Shown piece by piece: positions 31,415-43,037 of a stretch of 64,000 nucleotides of DNA. Both the position numbers and the translations under genes were made by a program. This DNA comes from Auanema rhodensis (taxonomy: Eukaryota > Nematoda > Chromadorea > Rhabditida > Rhabditidae), in the NCBI GenBank assembly GCA_964057225.1, contig OZ059898.1, positions 10,664,001 to 10,728,000 on the forward strand, in the 5' to 3' direction. Each line of letters opens with the position of its first letter. Position 1 is the first letter of the stretch. Below the pieces are notes generated by a model. That model ran no database searches, had not been told where the DNA came from, and worked only from the letters and a program-made list of their open reading frames with translations.

Positions 31415-33318
31415 TTAATGAACTGGTGTCTGTTTATGTGCTAAATATAAGAACATAATACTTGAAAGCGCCGATATCAGAAAAATAACATCAAACCATC
31501 GGTGATAAAAGTTAAATTGAAGATCACCTAATACTTGCGTGATGATAATTCTAAGATATTATTTTCAAGTAGAAGCATAAGTGAAACTAACCTATACTCG
31601 TGAGGCATATTCATGCGTATTAGTAAGACACTAGAAACAAAATACATACCCTAAAACAAAAATTGATTAAAATGATATTAAACTTTAATCTCGCCATTAT
31701 TTGTGCCAATAATAAAACTATTATATTAGAAGACTTGGTACTAGAAATAGCAAGAAAAAATTTTGTTAATGTGATAAGAAGGCCGCGAATCGACGTGACA
31801 GCAATAACACCAATCAGTGTGAAAGAAATATGCTGAGACCAAAACCGTACCTGAAATTATAAACATTTTAATGTTAAAATGATTAAATTTCCTTACATCC
31901 AAGTCAATACCCATCCAATGAACTCCAATTTCGATACCCTTAGTAACTGGATCCACTTTACCTACTCGATCAAAAACTATGTTAATTGTGCAAATAAATA
32001 TTTTCCAAATGCAATAAACAGAGAAAAAGTGGCCCAAAACATTAAAATACTTTCCCATCCACGTTTTACTGTATTCAATACGATCCTAAAGTGATGGTAC
32101 AGCCGACATGTTTGAAAAAGCTCATACCGCCATGTTTTTCAGTTCCACCAATTCTAAGAAAAGGTGTCGACTTAATTCTTCCAAACTTGAAACTTCCAGA
32201 TTAAGTTGTCTGAAATTAAAAAATGCAAAAAGGTAGTGAAACACAACATGAATATAGTACTTTATTTGATCAGTAGAAGAAAGACTACTAGTCACGCTGG
32301 AAACAGATCCCCAGATTCTATTTAAAAAACCCTGATCTTCTTTGCCTAGAAAACATAATTCTCATTAACTATAAATATAAAAAATCAAGACCTCTAGAAA
32401 AGGCGCTAAGAGCCACGTCTTTTTCGTGTTGAGCTACACGTCGCATTTTAGAGGCAATCATTTCTAAGGTTTGAATTAGTTTCCGCTCCATTTGAGTTAT
32501 AGCAGATTGATCAACCTGAAAAAACTTTATCAATAACATAGTGGGCAATATCAACTTTTCTAGTAAAGATAGTCATACAAGTATAGGGAGCATTGACAGC
32601 TCCAAAACCCGAGAGCACTGCCATTACAGTAACTCCAAAAACTCCAATACGTGATATGGCTTGTTCAATTGTGAATATACCTGGAGTGATTTCAATAAAT
32701 CAACAATAAGCAGATACTCACCATGTTTAGCACTCAAAATAGGGAAAGGATCCCCCAATTTCCAAAAGAAATATATAAAAATTAACCAAAAAAGAAAAGT
32801 CAGAGGCATTATTGCTCGTTGGCGAACTGAATGAACAGAAATATGTGGAGTGCAATACTGTTCTACCCACCAAAAGGAATACTGCGAAGTAATGAATAGG
32901 ATACATAAATAGGTAGTGCTACAATTAAATCAATTAATATTAAGCTTAAGCAAAGTTTCCAAGATAAAAATCGTGACCTGTAACAATCTATTATTTCTAT
33001 TGCCAAATGTTACCACACCTTGAGTTCATCACATCCATAATTTCAAAAATAATAAGCTCAAACATTGTACAAGATAAAGAAAAAGTTATTGAAAATGCAA
33101 GTTGAACACCCCTGTGTAAAGCTAATATAGGCAACCTAAGGACATAAATAATATACCGATTATGAACTTCATAGTTTTTGAATAATTGCTTCATGAAGAA
33201 CAGCCAACCACAGACAAAAAACAAAATCTGAATAAATATAAGTTTCGTAAGAAATAGCATAATATATCAATAAATTCACTTGTGATACAAAAATAACTCC
33301 GACATCATGACTGTCCAT
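31415..33318 (-). CDS. GPR89: Golgi pH regulator (GPHR/GPR89)
   Basis: Spliced minus-strand gene, ATG 33318 ([13 protein letters not shown]) to TAA 31415. It has [100 protein letters not shown], a coiled region, then [40 protein letters not shown] and a C-terminal [10 protein letters not shown]. These are the GPHR/ABA_GPCR signatures. About nine membrane passes with a central coiled loop. It is an anion channel needed for Golgi acidification; nematode homologs act in thermotaxis and growth. It starts 243 bases after the MGRN1 stop on the same strand. Confidence 0.95.
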
Positions 33319-33561
33319 TTGTGTTATATCTATGAAAGCAACTTCATATCCATTCCTTTAACTTTATGATATTTCCCGATATTACGGTGGAATTTCTTCG
33401 AAAAAATATTTACTATACATAAATGATATACTTCATTTTCCCAAAAACATTAATATTTATGCACAACCTTCACCCATTAGTATGATATGAAAATAATTGG
33501 AAATATATACAATAAGAAAAAGTAAGTATTAATTCACTAAGTATAGTTATAGACGTTAATA

Positions 33562-35534
33562 CTATTCATTTCCTTCCTCATCGGCATTATTCGTACTCTC
33601 TAATAAACTATTACTTGACTGACGTCCAGAAACCCCAGTAACCAATCGTTTGTTTTGAACAATAATATCAACCTAACGTTTAAATTGCTCAAAATTGATT
33701 AAGATAAGAAAAAAACCTCTTCAACACTTAGCCCTATAGTTGGACTCGGAGTTTTTGAACAAGCATTAGATAATACTGGCGTTTCCTAAATTAAGAAAAA
33801 ATAAGAAATATTAATAATAACTGAACAAACTTTAACCATAGATTCTTTAAAAGTATACGCTTGCAGTTCAATTCCATCTGGAGATTCAACAACATCTTTT
33901 TGTTGGAGAGTATTCTGCAATATCATATTCATTAGATAAATAAGATTTTTAGAAAATTGAATTTTCAAGCTTCTAAAAAAGGCTGCAAATAAAATTTACA
34001 TAGGCAAAAAATGATGAAAAGTATTATCCGCACCTGAATAACAGGGTCTATTAAGGTAGTTTGGCCAGAAGAATTAGGATAATTTCTATCAAACGAAACT
34101 TGTTGAGAACCATTCAATCCTTCCACTAACGTAATTGTTTCGAACCTGAAACTACAATTATGGGGGGAGGGAAGATGTGAATAGAGACCCTTGGTTACGA
34201 GTTTGCCGTTTTGCTTTAAGTTGAATAAGAGCACGGAAAGGTGAACGACAAATAGGACAATTGTTAAGCTTAAACGAAATTAATTAAAATTGTATGCACC
34301 TTAAAAACATACTTTGTATCTTAAAGTATCAGCACAATTAGTACATATACATAAATGACGGCAAGGTAATATAACCGTATCACGAACATCACTCATGCAT
34401 ATAATACATTCTAAACCTCCTTCATCTCCTAAATCCAAATGTTGTTCCTTATTTTCGATTCCGAAAATTTCCTAAACAAAGTTTCAACAAGTTTTATAAT
34501 TTTTAATAGTACTTGAAGTAAATAAATTACTCCATCACAGGCAATTTTTTGACGCAGAGCTTTTAGAATAACCATATTACCGACTTCGTTTGCAGGCTAA
34601 AACTAATGTAAATTTTTCATTAATTCAAAAAAAAAAGATATACCTCTATAGTGCACATGGTGGTTTGAACTTGAACTCTTTCTATTCCATCAGTCTGGAC
34701 TAGAATAACCAAAGGAAAATAAACTCCTCCTTTATACTGAAGCTAGAAAAGATTTCTTAAGGTTTGTTTAAATCATGTTTCAAACTTCGTTTAAATCCCA
34801 TTGCGAAAGATCAAACACATAATTGTTGAATAGTTGATCACATCCCATATCAAAGTGAAAACGTTCCGAATGATTCATCCGATCTATCAAGGTTTTCTTA
34901 GTAGCATAATTGAAACTAAAAGGGAATATTTAAACAAAGCATACACATAAGAACCACTAACTTAATATCACCCTCGTGATAAAATTCACGAGCATTAAAA
35001 TGTATCTGTACAAAACAAGGGCACTCGGCATCAATTGTAAATTCTAATTGAAAAAGCGAAGAGTCAGTTGAATCGTTTTTCAAACTGAAAAAAAAAATAA
35101 TTAAGAACTATTGTAAGCTTCATAAATACCGAACAAATTTAACAGATTCCTTTCTGATATTAACTAGAAGATTAAGAGGACGAACTTCACTACTTCCTAC
35201 AGGCGAATGATAAGGAAACTGAAAATAATAGTGCTTCAACCGTTGAAAGAAATACCAACCGGAACGGGACGATTTCCTAAAAGCTCCAAGTCTGAGTTTT
35301 CACCAAATAGAAAAGCTTCTGGTTTCGCAAAGCCAAAACTTTCTCCACACATTAAGAAATGCGAGCCAAATATGGAACCTATATGTTCAATATAAATATT
35401 TTGTTGATATGGAATGATTGATCTAAACCTGCAGGACCAGGTATAGTTAGCTCTTCAGGTTCCTCCTCGCCATTTTCGGCATGATCTTGTCTTCTATTGA
35501 ACACCTCATTAATTCTGCTAATGGTAAGACCCAT
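33562..35534 (-). CDS. MGRN1: Mahogunin-type RING E3 ubiquitin ligase
   Basis: Spliced minus-strand gene, ATG 35534 (MGLTISRINEVFNRRQDHAE) to TAG 33562. The Gly-2 start would suit N-myristoylation. The MGRN1 domain includes AFLFGENSDLDFLGNRPVPF, EVRPLNLLVNIRKESVKFV, DAECPCFVQIHFNAREF and NYVFDLSQWDLNE. The RING finger is complete: CIICMSDVRDTVILPCRHLC, ICTNCADTLRYKLNNCPICR. A low-complexity acidic tail follows (SNSLLESTNNADEEGNE). Mahogunin ubiquitinates TSG101 and other substrates. A TTTTTAG acceptor lies 6 bases before the ATG. Probably shares a transcript with GPHR downstream. Confidence 0.94.
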
Positions 35535-36318
35535 TCAGTACTAAAAATACACTTTAAAAAAGAACAACGCAAATTAACACCTTAAGTGTTTTATTATCTT
35601 CAACAAACCGTTGGCTTGGTTACTCAAATAAATACATCAGACTCTATAAAACGTTCAAATCACCAAACTGCTAAAAAATACTAATATAAAACAATAAATT
35701 AATTTACACATAACAAAATCAGAAAAAAAAGATTATTTAGTAAACAGAGAACAATTGACAGGCACAATATCGTACAAATCAGCCAATTTGTATCAATGCA
35801 GGCGTCAGAACTGAAATAGCATACGCACTTTAATAATTTATCAATTTTTGTGTGGACGAATTGTATTCAATCCTTTAAAAAGTATGTTTTTGCGCAAATT
35901 TCATTCGTAGTAAATACATCGAATAAAGTTCTGACAGTGTGATGTTGCTGATGTTCTCAAAGGTTTAGCTTCATTGTACTTTGTGCTTTTCTTAAACCCA
36001 ATACATATATAATGTTCACATATTTTCTTAGTATTCAATTTGGGAAAACATATTCTAATTAAAGTGGCTTCTGTTATTTTATTAAATCTAATCAGAGTTA
36101 TTCAAATAATGTATATATTTGTATATATTTTTAAATGCAAAATACATAGCCAAATGTAGAATAGTTTTCAGTCTTTCAAACTTTGTAACGTAAGTCCTTT
36201 CTTCTTTGGTTCTTTAATCATCTGGCATTTGTGTGTTAACCCTTCTCTGTGTTTTCTGCTCATTATGAGTCAACAGCAAGTTGTTATCTTCTTATGGTTC
36301 GATTTTTCAGGTGGTACG
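35535..36318. other. Divergent intergenic region MGRN1 / ECHS1
   Basis: About 780 AT-rich bases with no recognised gene. A TTTTTCAG acceptor at 36303-36310 precedes ECHS1. A plus frame from 36229 runs into ECHS1 but its first 30 codons are hydrophobic and unsupported, so I do not use it as the start. Confidence 0.5.
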
Positions 36319-37503
36319 ATGTTAGTTAAATTTGCATCTAGTTTTGGAAGATTAAGTGCTCGCACTTGTAACCCAGGAATCCAGCACGCATTCATGTCTT
36401 CAGGTAATATATGCTTTTATCGTATATTTGTTCCTTGAATTGACCATTCTCTAAATTTATTGTTTAGCACCTGAAATGATCAAGATCGAGAAAGTGGGCA
36501 AAAATAAAAATGTTGCTCTTATCACTCTTAACCGACCGAAGGCCCTGAATGCTCTTTGTAACCAGTTGATGACTGAAGTAGCAATATATTATTCAAAATT
36601 TTAATAAGTAAGAATTATTCTAGCTCTCACATTCTCTAAAAAATCTTGACGATGATAAGGATGTCGGAGCTATTGTTATCACTGGAAGTAACAGGGCATT
36701 TGCTGGTTTGTTTCGCATTAGCCACACTATTTAGTTTATGTGGTTTAGCTGGAGCTGATATTAAAGAAATGGTTGATCGCAAGTTTGCTTCAACTTTCGC
36801 TGGAAGATTCTTAGAAGAATGGACCGCCGTCAGCGAAACTGCTAAGCCTGTTATAGCAGCTGTTAATGGGTACTTGAGTATTTGAAAATGAATTTGAAAT
36901 TAAAATTGCAGCTTTGCGTTAGGTGGTGGATGCGAATTGGCTATGATGTGTGATATTATTTATGCTGGAGATAAAGCGCAATTCGGTCAGCCAGAGATTA
37001 ATATTGGAACTATCCCCGGTACCCTGATAAAATATTTTGAAAATCAAGTTAATGTTTCAGGAGCCGGAGGCACTCAACGATGGGCTCGTGCTGCTGGAAA
37101 ATCCATGGCTATGGAAGTCTGTTTGACTGGAAATAGGGTTACTGCGCAGGAAGCCAAAGAGTGTGGAATAGTCAGCAAAGTCTTTCCAGCCGAGCAAGTG
37201 GTTGAAGAAGCTGTTAAGCTAGGCGAGAAAATTTCGGAACAATCTCCTCTTATTGTCCAGATGGCTAAGGTGATTCCTAATCTAATTATTGTAAATATAT
37301 AAACTAATTACAGGAGGCTGTTAATGCAGCCTATGAAAACACTCTTCGAGAGGGTTTAAAGTATGAGCGAAGACTTTTCCATACTACTTTCGCTACTGTA
37401 AGTGAATTGATTTGACATTGTAAGTTTTTTTTTCCAGGATGATCGTAAGGAAGGCATGACTGCTTTTTCTGAAAAGAGAGCTCCAAAATGGACTTCTTCT
37501 TAG
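36319..37503 (+). CDS. ECHS1: Short-chain enoyl-CoA hydratase, mitochondrial
   Basis: Spliced gene, ATG 36319 ([20 protein letters not shown], an Arg/Ser-rich mitochondrial presequence) to TAG 37503. The crotonase fold is complete: [20 protein letters not shown], the first oxyanion-hole region [11 protein letters not shown], then [20 protein letters not shown] (second oxyanion Gly), [20 protein letters not shown] with both catalytic Glu (PEINIG and the earlier Glu in GGGCELA), and a C-terminal FSEKRAPKW. Catalyses hydration of 2-enoyl-CoA in beta-oxidation and valine breakdown. The intron at 37018-37059 splits the conserved GTIPG/GAGGTQ motif. Confidence 0.96.
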
Positions 37504-37764
37504 AGCGAAAGTAGTAGATGAATATTATTTTTATTTTTCATGTATTACGAGATTAGTAAAATAAATTTTTAACCAAATGTTTCTTCTGCGTTGAACAAAC
37601 AAATGAGTAAAAAGTGGGAGGGTGCAATAGTATTGAGTACACATTAGATAATTCGGTTTTCTAGAATCGATAGCTATCGTCATCCGAATGACTTCTTCGA
37701 TTCATTGATTTTTACTTTTGTCCCAACTATACAAATGTTTCAAATTATATCTTTCAGATCTAGA

Positions 37765-38430
37765 ATGAACCATCATCATCACCACCACGTTCATCGTCAT
37801 GATTGTGATTATGTTGCACAGGTGATTTTATGAAAAGTTGGATTATTGCACAAGTTCATTGAAGCCAGATGCCTGCCCTCCAATGTACACGAATCAACCT
37901 GGCTATCATCATCCAGGACCTCAACCGTATTATCCACAGGCTGTCCCCCAGCCTGTAATGTGAGTTAGCCATTTTTCCTATTTTTTTTTGTATCAAAAAA
38001 TGTTTTCTGAATTTAACGTTTAGTATTGATATGGTGTATGAGATAGATCGTTTTTCTCAGCAAATATTCCTGTTTAAATATATGAAAAGAATATTTTTGA
38101 GGTGAAAGTTCGGATCAGTAAATGTTAAAGAATGGGCTCTCTTTTGGGGCTTTAACGTAAGCCGCAGTCTGATCTTGAGGGAATAGTTAGAGTTTTAACC
38201 CTACTTTTTGAGAATACTCCGAGCTGGGGGAATAACTTTGAATACAGCAAATGATCGAACAGGATTTTTTCAATACTTGTGATACTATTTTTAGTGTTGA
38301 ACAGCCATATTATAATCGTAACAACAGAGGATTAGGAAGTGGTGGTTGTTTTGCAGCCTTGTTGGCCGGGTTGTGTTGCGGCTGCTGTTTGGAAAATTGC
38401 TGTGAAGATCTATGCTGCTGTTGCTGCTAA
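37765..38430 (+). CDS. CYSTM-type cysteine-rich tail-anchored protein
   Basis: Three exons, ATG 37765 to TAA 38428-38430, 87 residues. His-rich start (MNHHHHHHVHRHDCDYVAQ), a Pro/Tyr-rich middle (YHHPGPQPYYPQAVPQP), then GCFAALLAGLCCGCCLENCC and a run of cysteines at the very end. A proline-rich linker followed by a short Cys-studded C-terminal hydrophobic helix is the CYSTM module, linked to stress and metal tolerance. The His-rich N-terminus suggests metal binding (inference). The second intron is about 330 bases, long for this window. A CTTTCAG acceptor lies 8 bases before the ATG; ECHS1 ends 261 bases upstream. Confidence 0.75.
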
Positions 38431-38614
38431 TTTGAATTTCAAGAAAATGTTAAATATAATGGAATTAAAAAAAGATACCAATAAAATATACAACATTTTT
38501 TAAAGTGTATTTCTATAGAATACTTAACATTCCCTTATGTATGTATCAGTGCCAACCCGGTTCGCAGTATTTGCTATATTTTAGAACTTTAAGAAATCCG
38601 AATCCTGAGAACGC

Positions 38615-38869
38615 ATGAGGCGAAATATGCTTCTTCTATTGTCTTACTATCCGATTTTTTTCAACTTAAGCTTTTGGGGGTTGCTTGTCTCATATACATA
38701 TTGCCGCAAATACAAGAAAGCTGTCAAAGCAGATATGACCTCTAATTATCCGGAAACTATTGTTACTCCTGTTTACGCAGAGCGTTTATTCAAACAAATT
38801 TGTGTGATTTCTTGTTGGTATGGCGTAGGGATGGCACTTTTGTTTGTTGGAATATATGCAGCTGAATAA
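38615..38869 (+). CDS. Small two-pass membrane protein, unrecognised
   Basis: 84 codons, MRRNMLLLLSYYPIFFNLSF to IYAAE. Two hydrophobic segments: about residues 5-28 (LLLLSYYPIFFNLSFWGLLV) and 63-81 (ICVISCWYGVGMALLFVGIY), joined by a charged loop (CRKYKKAVKADMTSNYPETI). A TATTTTAG acceptor lies 29 bases before the ATG and CYSTM ends 184 bases upstream. The final GVGMALLFVGIY loosely resembles the end of TMEM258, but the rest does not, so I make no family call. Intronless reading; splicing cannot be excluded. Confidence 0.5.
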   Translation: MRRNMLLLLSYYPIFFNLSFWGLLVSYTYCRKYKKAVKADMTSNYPETIVTPVYAERLFKQICVISCWYGVGMALLFVGIYAAE

Positions 38870-38886
38870 GCCTATTTTCGGCTATG

Positions 38887-39251
38887 ATCTGGATACTGTT
38901 GAAGCTCCTCATTCTTCGGCAAAACTCGCTAACGAGTGAACGCCCAAACGAAACTGACAAATGTAAGTCTTTTTATATAGATTCAAATAACTAATTCGCT
39001 CTTCTCTTTCAGCGGTTAGTTTCACGACTAATAATAATTACTTGTCATGCGTATAATCTTAGTTATTATGTTTGTTTCATATGATCTTACAAGCACTTGG
39101 GCTCTACCACCAAAAGGTTCTTGGTCTAATGTGTGATATTATTTTTCATTGTTGTAATATTACTAGGATGTACGTCATGTATGTTGACACATATAGAGAG
39201 TCATCACCGAAACCCAGGGAAATACAGCACCGAAAAGCTATTAAACGCTGA
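38887..39251 (+). CDS. Short secreted or anchored peptide transcription unit (ambiguous frame)
   Basis: Two overlapping readings. One starts at 38887 (MIWILLKLLILRQNSLTSER), with an intron 38962-39012 (GTAAGTC...CTTTCAG), and stops at about 39055. The other starts at 39047 (MRIILVIMFVSYDLTSTWAL), with a 43-base intron (GTCTAATG...TTACTAG), and ends REIQHRKAIKR at 39251. Both have signal-peptide-like starts. Good splice signals say the region is transcribed; which peptide is made is open. No family recognised. Confidence 0.35.
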
Positions 39252-39859
39252 CAATTGCTTTGTTGGGTATTGAATTGTGATTCGTCTTAAGGCAATTTAA
39301 TTCAGATACAAAGATTTTATTGTTCAGGCCAGACAGAAAAATCTGAAACTTTTGTACAAGTTGGTTTCGTAACAAGTTTTTTTGAATTTTGTACTTGTTG
39401 TAGTTCAATTTCGGTCAGAGCGGCTTTTTTGCGTCTGGTAATCAAATAATTGATTTACAATGTAATCAGCATGGTATGTTTGATGTTCTTACAAGAATAA
39501 TTTCAGTATGAATTGAAAGAAAATTTATTGAGTTGTTAAGGTGAGTGGATAATTGAACGAGACCGAGCAGTTCTAGTCGTAGAATCGATGGCTTGCTTAT
39601 CCACGTGAATTCGGAAAGCGCTTGTCTAGTTTAATTTTAATAAAAAAAATAATAATGTAAACAGTATTGAAAATCAAACTAATACTTTTGGTATAAACGT
39701 TCTACGTATATGTATCTAGTTCTATTTCTTTAAACTATGAACAATAATTTCTTCATGTACTTACTGTCTTGTAACATATTATATGGACAGATAAATCTTT
39801 AATGCTGCGTTGAGATCATTGTTTTTAAAATTAAAATGTCAACAACTACTGTCGTAATT
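39252..39859. other. Intergenic, nothing recognised
   Basis: AT-rich, no convincing frame. Bases 39545-39640 have a higher GC content (GACCGAGCAGTTCTAGTCGT) but fold into nothing I can name. Confidence 0.45.
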
Positions 39860-42653
39860 CTAAATAGGACAGACCTCATTGGATAAATCTTTCAAATCCA
39901 CGTAACCATAATTCTCACTATCAGAATTCAACAGGACTGTAAGTTTCTCTCGAATCTGTAGCCAAAACAAAATATATTTTTTCAAAATATATTATAACAT
40001 GCCTCATTAATATTCATTCGCATTTTTGGATCAGCATCCCAGGTATTGATCATTATAGTGTAACTGGAAGTGTTTAAATAATTTTTTTAATATGCTATGA
40101 AAGATCCGCTAACAAAGAGGAATGTCGTGAAAAATCAACAAATCCTATTGTTTAGACTCACATTTCATTAGAAGCATAATCCGGTTGAGGAAGACGATTC
40201 CCTTGCTCAAGAAATGCTGGCATATCATGTGGCTGAACAGTCTGATAGGGTGCTTGCCCTAGAGAGTAGAGCTCGTACAAGAGCACTCCAAATGACCATC
40301 TAAAGAATGAGAAAGAGTTCAACTTCCAGCCCATTTTTGAAAATTAAACTTTTTGGGCATAAATTAAAACATACACATCTGATTTCAAGGAGTATTCATA
40401 GTACTTTAACGACTCGATAGCCATCCATTTAATTGGTAGAAGTCCTCCTTTTGCAGTATACATACTTGTTTCAGTAGTGCGACATAAACCGAAGTCTCCA
40501 ATCTATAAAATTAGATACGTTATCGAATACTTAAGTATTAGTAATACTTTTGCTGACATAAATTTTGTTAACAACACATTTCGAGCAGCAATATCACGAT
40601 GAATATAGTTGTGCGAACTTAAATAGTTCTGAAAGACTATGTGTTCGAAGAAGTAAGCAAAAACATATTTAGACTTACAATTCCGTCACTTATCTGCCAT
40701 GCAATTGACAAAAGGTGTTTCGGTGTTAAAGGACTTTCTTCGATTTCGGACGAAACTAGCTGCATAAAAAGAATTGCAAGTGTAAAACATTTATTCAAAT
40801 CACTTGCCTTTTCAAAGTTTGTCCTATGTTTTCGCAAATAAGATTGCAAGTCACCATTTTCGCAATATTCCAGAACAATCATTGGATTGACTACTGATGT
40901 TATAACACCAAATAAACTAAATAAGAGCGTGCCAATTTACACATATAATTTCAAGTAGTACCATACCTAAGTACATGAGGATGATATCCTAGTGTTTTCA
41001 TAAACTTCATTTCGTGTTTGAAATCAATACGGTTTGCAGCAGAAGCATGTGGGGGAAGCTTTTTGACAGCTACCTAATACATTCCTTTATATTTAAATTA
41101 AATCGTTTTGTATTCAAAACCTGATAATGCTGATTGTTCTCTCGTTGAATATCCAGTCTCAAAGTATTTCCACTTCGAGTAACCAATGGTATATCTCCTA
41201 AACTAAGTCAATAAGTCAATAATTTAATATTTTATTGATTTAGTTTTATATAAGAAAAACCTTGAAGATAAGCTAGATAAACATTTGCGAAAGCTCCACT
41301 TCCAATAATTCTGCTTTCGCAAAGAAGAAGGTTTTCTTTTTCTATTTCCCAATCGTCAGTTCTGAAACAAGACGTGTAGATTAAAAAATAGAATTGAAAC
41401 TTACTCAAAACAAATATTTTCTATATCCTGATATTGGTTCGATGTTCCGAGAGTATTGGTATTTGAAGTTATGACGTTGTCATCCCTAATTTTGAATGAT
41501 TCGTTAACTGAATTTATAGTACTGATTTACCTTTCTTTCGTTGTGGCATTTTTACGATCTATAAGAAAAGCTTTCCATTCAAATATTTCTTTCTTAAACC
41601 GATAGTAGCATTTCCACATAATGCAAAGTAGGAGAGCTAATATACCCAGAATTGAAAGTACCACAACCACTGAAATGAACTAAAAGTTAATTACATCTGA
41701 ATAAAACTCAATAGTATACCCCAAACAGGAACATTAGTGTCATCATTGGTCTTCTTTTTTCCTTAATTTTATTGCAAAGATTAGAATTATGCTTATTATT
41801 CATACCCTTTGGTTTATTAGTGGATGTATATACCAGTTCTGATCCCCATTTCAACGATGCTGCAAAATTCAATCCCGATTGCACTAGTTCAACAGATTCT
41901 GTCGCTGCTGGCTGTGCTATATCAAATGGTTTTATTAAAGTTTTAGGTTCAATTTCATCAATCTGTATGTCAAAAATAAACTTCAGAAACTAAATTAATT
42001 CTAGTTATCATTACCATCATTGGTATTTGACATATGAAAGGCAATTCATCCGAGCAGTTACGCATATACCAATTACCATCACCCGTTGCAAAGGCACATT
42101 TTCTAAAGCCTTTCAATGGCTCATCTAGAATAATTATTTCGCTGTTTTCTAGCGAGAACTAAAGACCAACTTTTGCCCCAGTTGTTGTAATCAAATGATG
42201 TACCATCAAACCATTTGTTGGACTTTTCAATACCTATCCAGAGCATTTTATGCAAAAAAAATTCTATAAAGGAGTTTTAGATTAGTATCCTTTTTGTTTA
42301 CTATTCAACGTTTTGTCATATTAAGAAGTTGTTCATTGGTCACATCATCATGAATAGATGGAAGGTGACCATTGGTTTGACGACAAACTCGTTCGGCCTG
42401 AATCAAAATGTTGGTTAACTTATACATACTTTTTGAAGAAGAAAGAGGAAATTTTAATAACTACCGAGATAAAGTTAGTAATTGCAATTGGACTATAGCA
42501 GCTAAATCCACTAAAAAAATTTTTTTAATATAGCTTTTACAAAGTAGGAACTCACTCCATTGAAGCATGTAATCCCCGCGGACAATCATAACAATATCCT
42601 GAATGTAAAACAAAGCTGAGGAGAAAAAATCTGTGTTTCAAGCACACAGTCAT
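39860..42653 (-). CDS. Receptor tyrosine kinase with C-type lectin ectodomain
   Basis: Minus-strand gene with many short introns, ATG 42653 to TAG 39860. Signal peptide MTVCLKHRFFLLSFVLHSGY, then CYDCPRGLHASM and a C-type lectin-like domain: GFSCYSPIAITNFISAERVC, RQTNGHLPSIHDDVTNEQLL, MLWIGIEKSNKWFDGTSFDY, NNWGKNEPLKGFRKCAFATG and NWYMRNCSDELPFICQIP, giving the disulfide set and WIG/NW core. A membrane helix (VVVVLSILGILALLLCIMWK) follows. The kinase has IGSGAFANVYLAYL (third Gly replaced by Ala), VAVKKLP, NYIHRDIAARNVLL, AKIGDFGLCRTTETSMYTAK, LPIKWMAIESLKYYEYSLKS and ends YGYVDLKDLSNEVCPI. An active Tyr-specific kinase (AARN) of the small nematode RTK type. Lectin plus RTK is not a standard animal RTK layout. 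Head to head with the gene at 43038. Confidence 0.85.
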
Positions 42654-43037
42654 TGGGAGCGTAAAATGATGCTAACTCTGATAGCTTTAGATAAAACGTT
42701 AAGCGGATACGTTATCAAAGGTAAGCTTAAATCGATACGTGATTAATAAGAACAATTAATAAAAGTGCCATAGAGGAAAGATGAAACTAGATGATCATAT
42801 AACAGGCTAAATACACGAGAGTGAATTAATACAATGCATTAATAAGTGAATATTTCTGTTTTTTTAGATTAACAATATAGCTAACAAGTTTTCGAGTATT
42901 GATGACATTGACTTTTAACCATATCAGAACCTCCTCTTGAAGTTTCATGCTTATGTCAGTAATGTAATCCGCACCACTTGATAAGACTAAAGCACCCCTT
43001 AAAACGTAATAGCTGTGAAGATTTGCAAGCGAAACTA
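42654..43037. promoter_or_regulatory. Shared divergent promoter region of the two RTK genes
   Basis: 384 bases between two divergent signal-peptide starts. AT-rich; no gene. A short minus-strand frame starting MKLQEEVLIWLKVNVINTRK near 42948 is not supported by splice sites. Confidence 0.4.

Noticed and set aside
38615-38869. TMEM258/Kuduk homolog
   Set aside because: Only the last GVGMALLFVGIY stretch resembles it; the first half and loop do not.
38615-38920. V-ATPase subunit e (because of QLNKPIFG in another frame at 38860-38885)
   Set aside because: The N-terminal PKGPN motif is absent and the QLN frame has a stop just upstream.
42900-42960. Upstream exon MKLQEEVLIWLK for the lectin-RTK
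   Set aside because: No donor joins it to the CTLD exons, while ATG 42653 gives a clean signal peptide.
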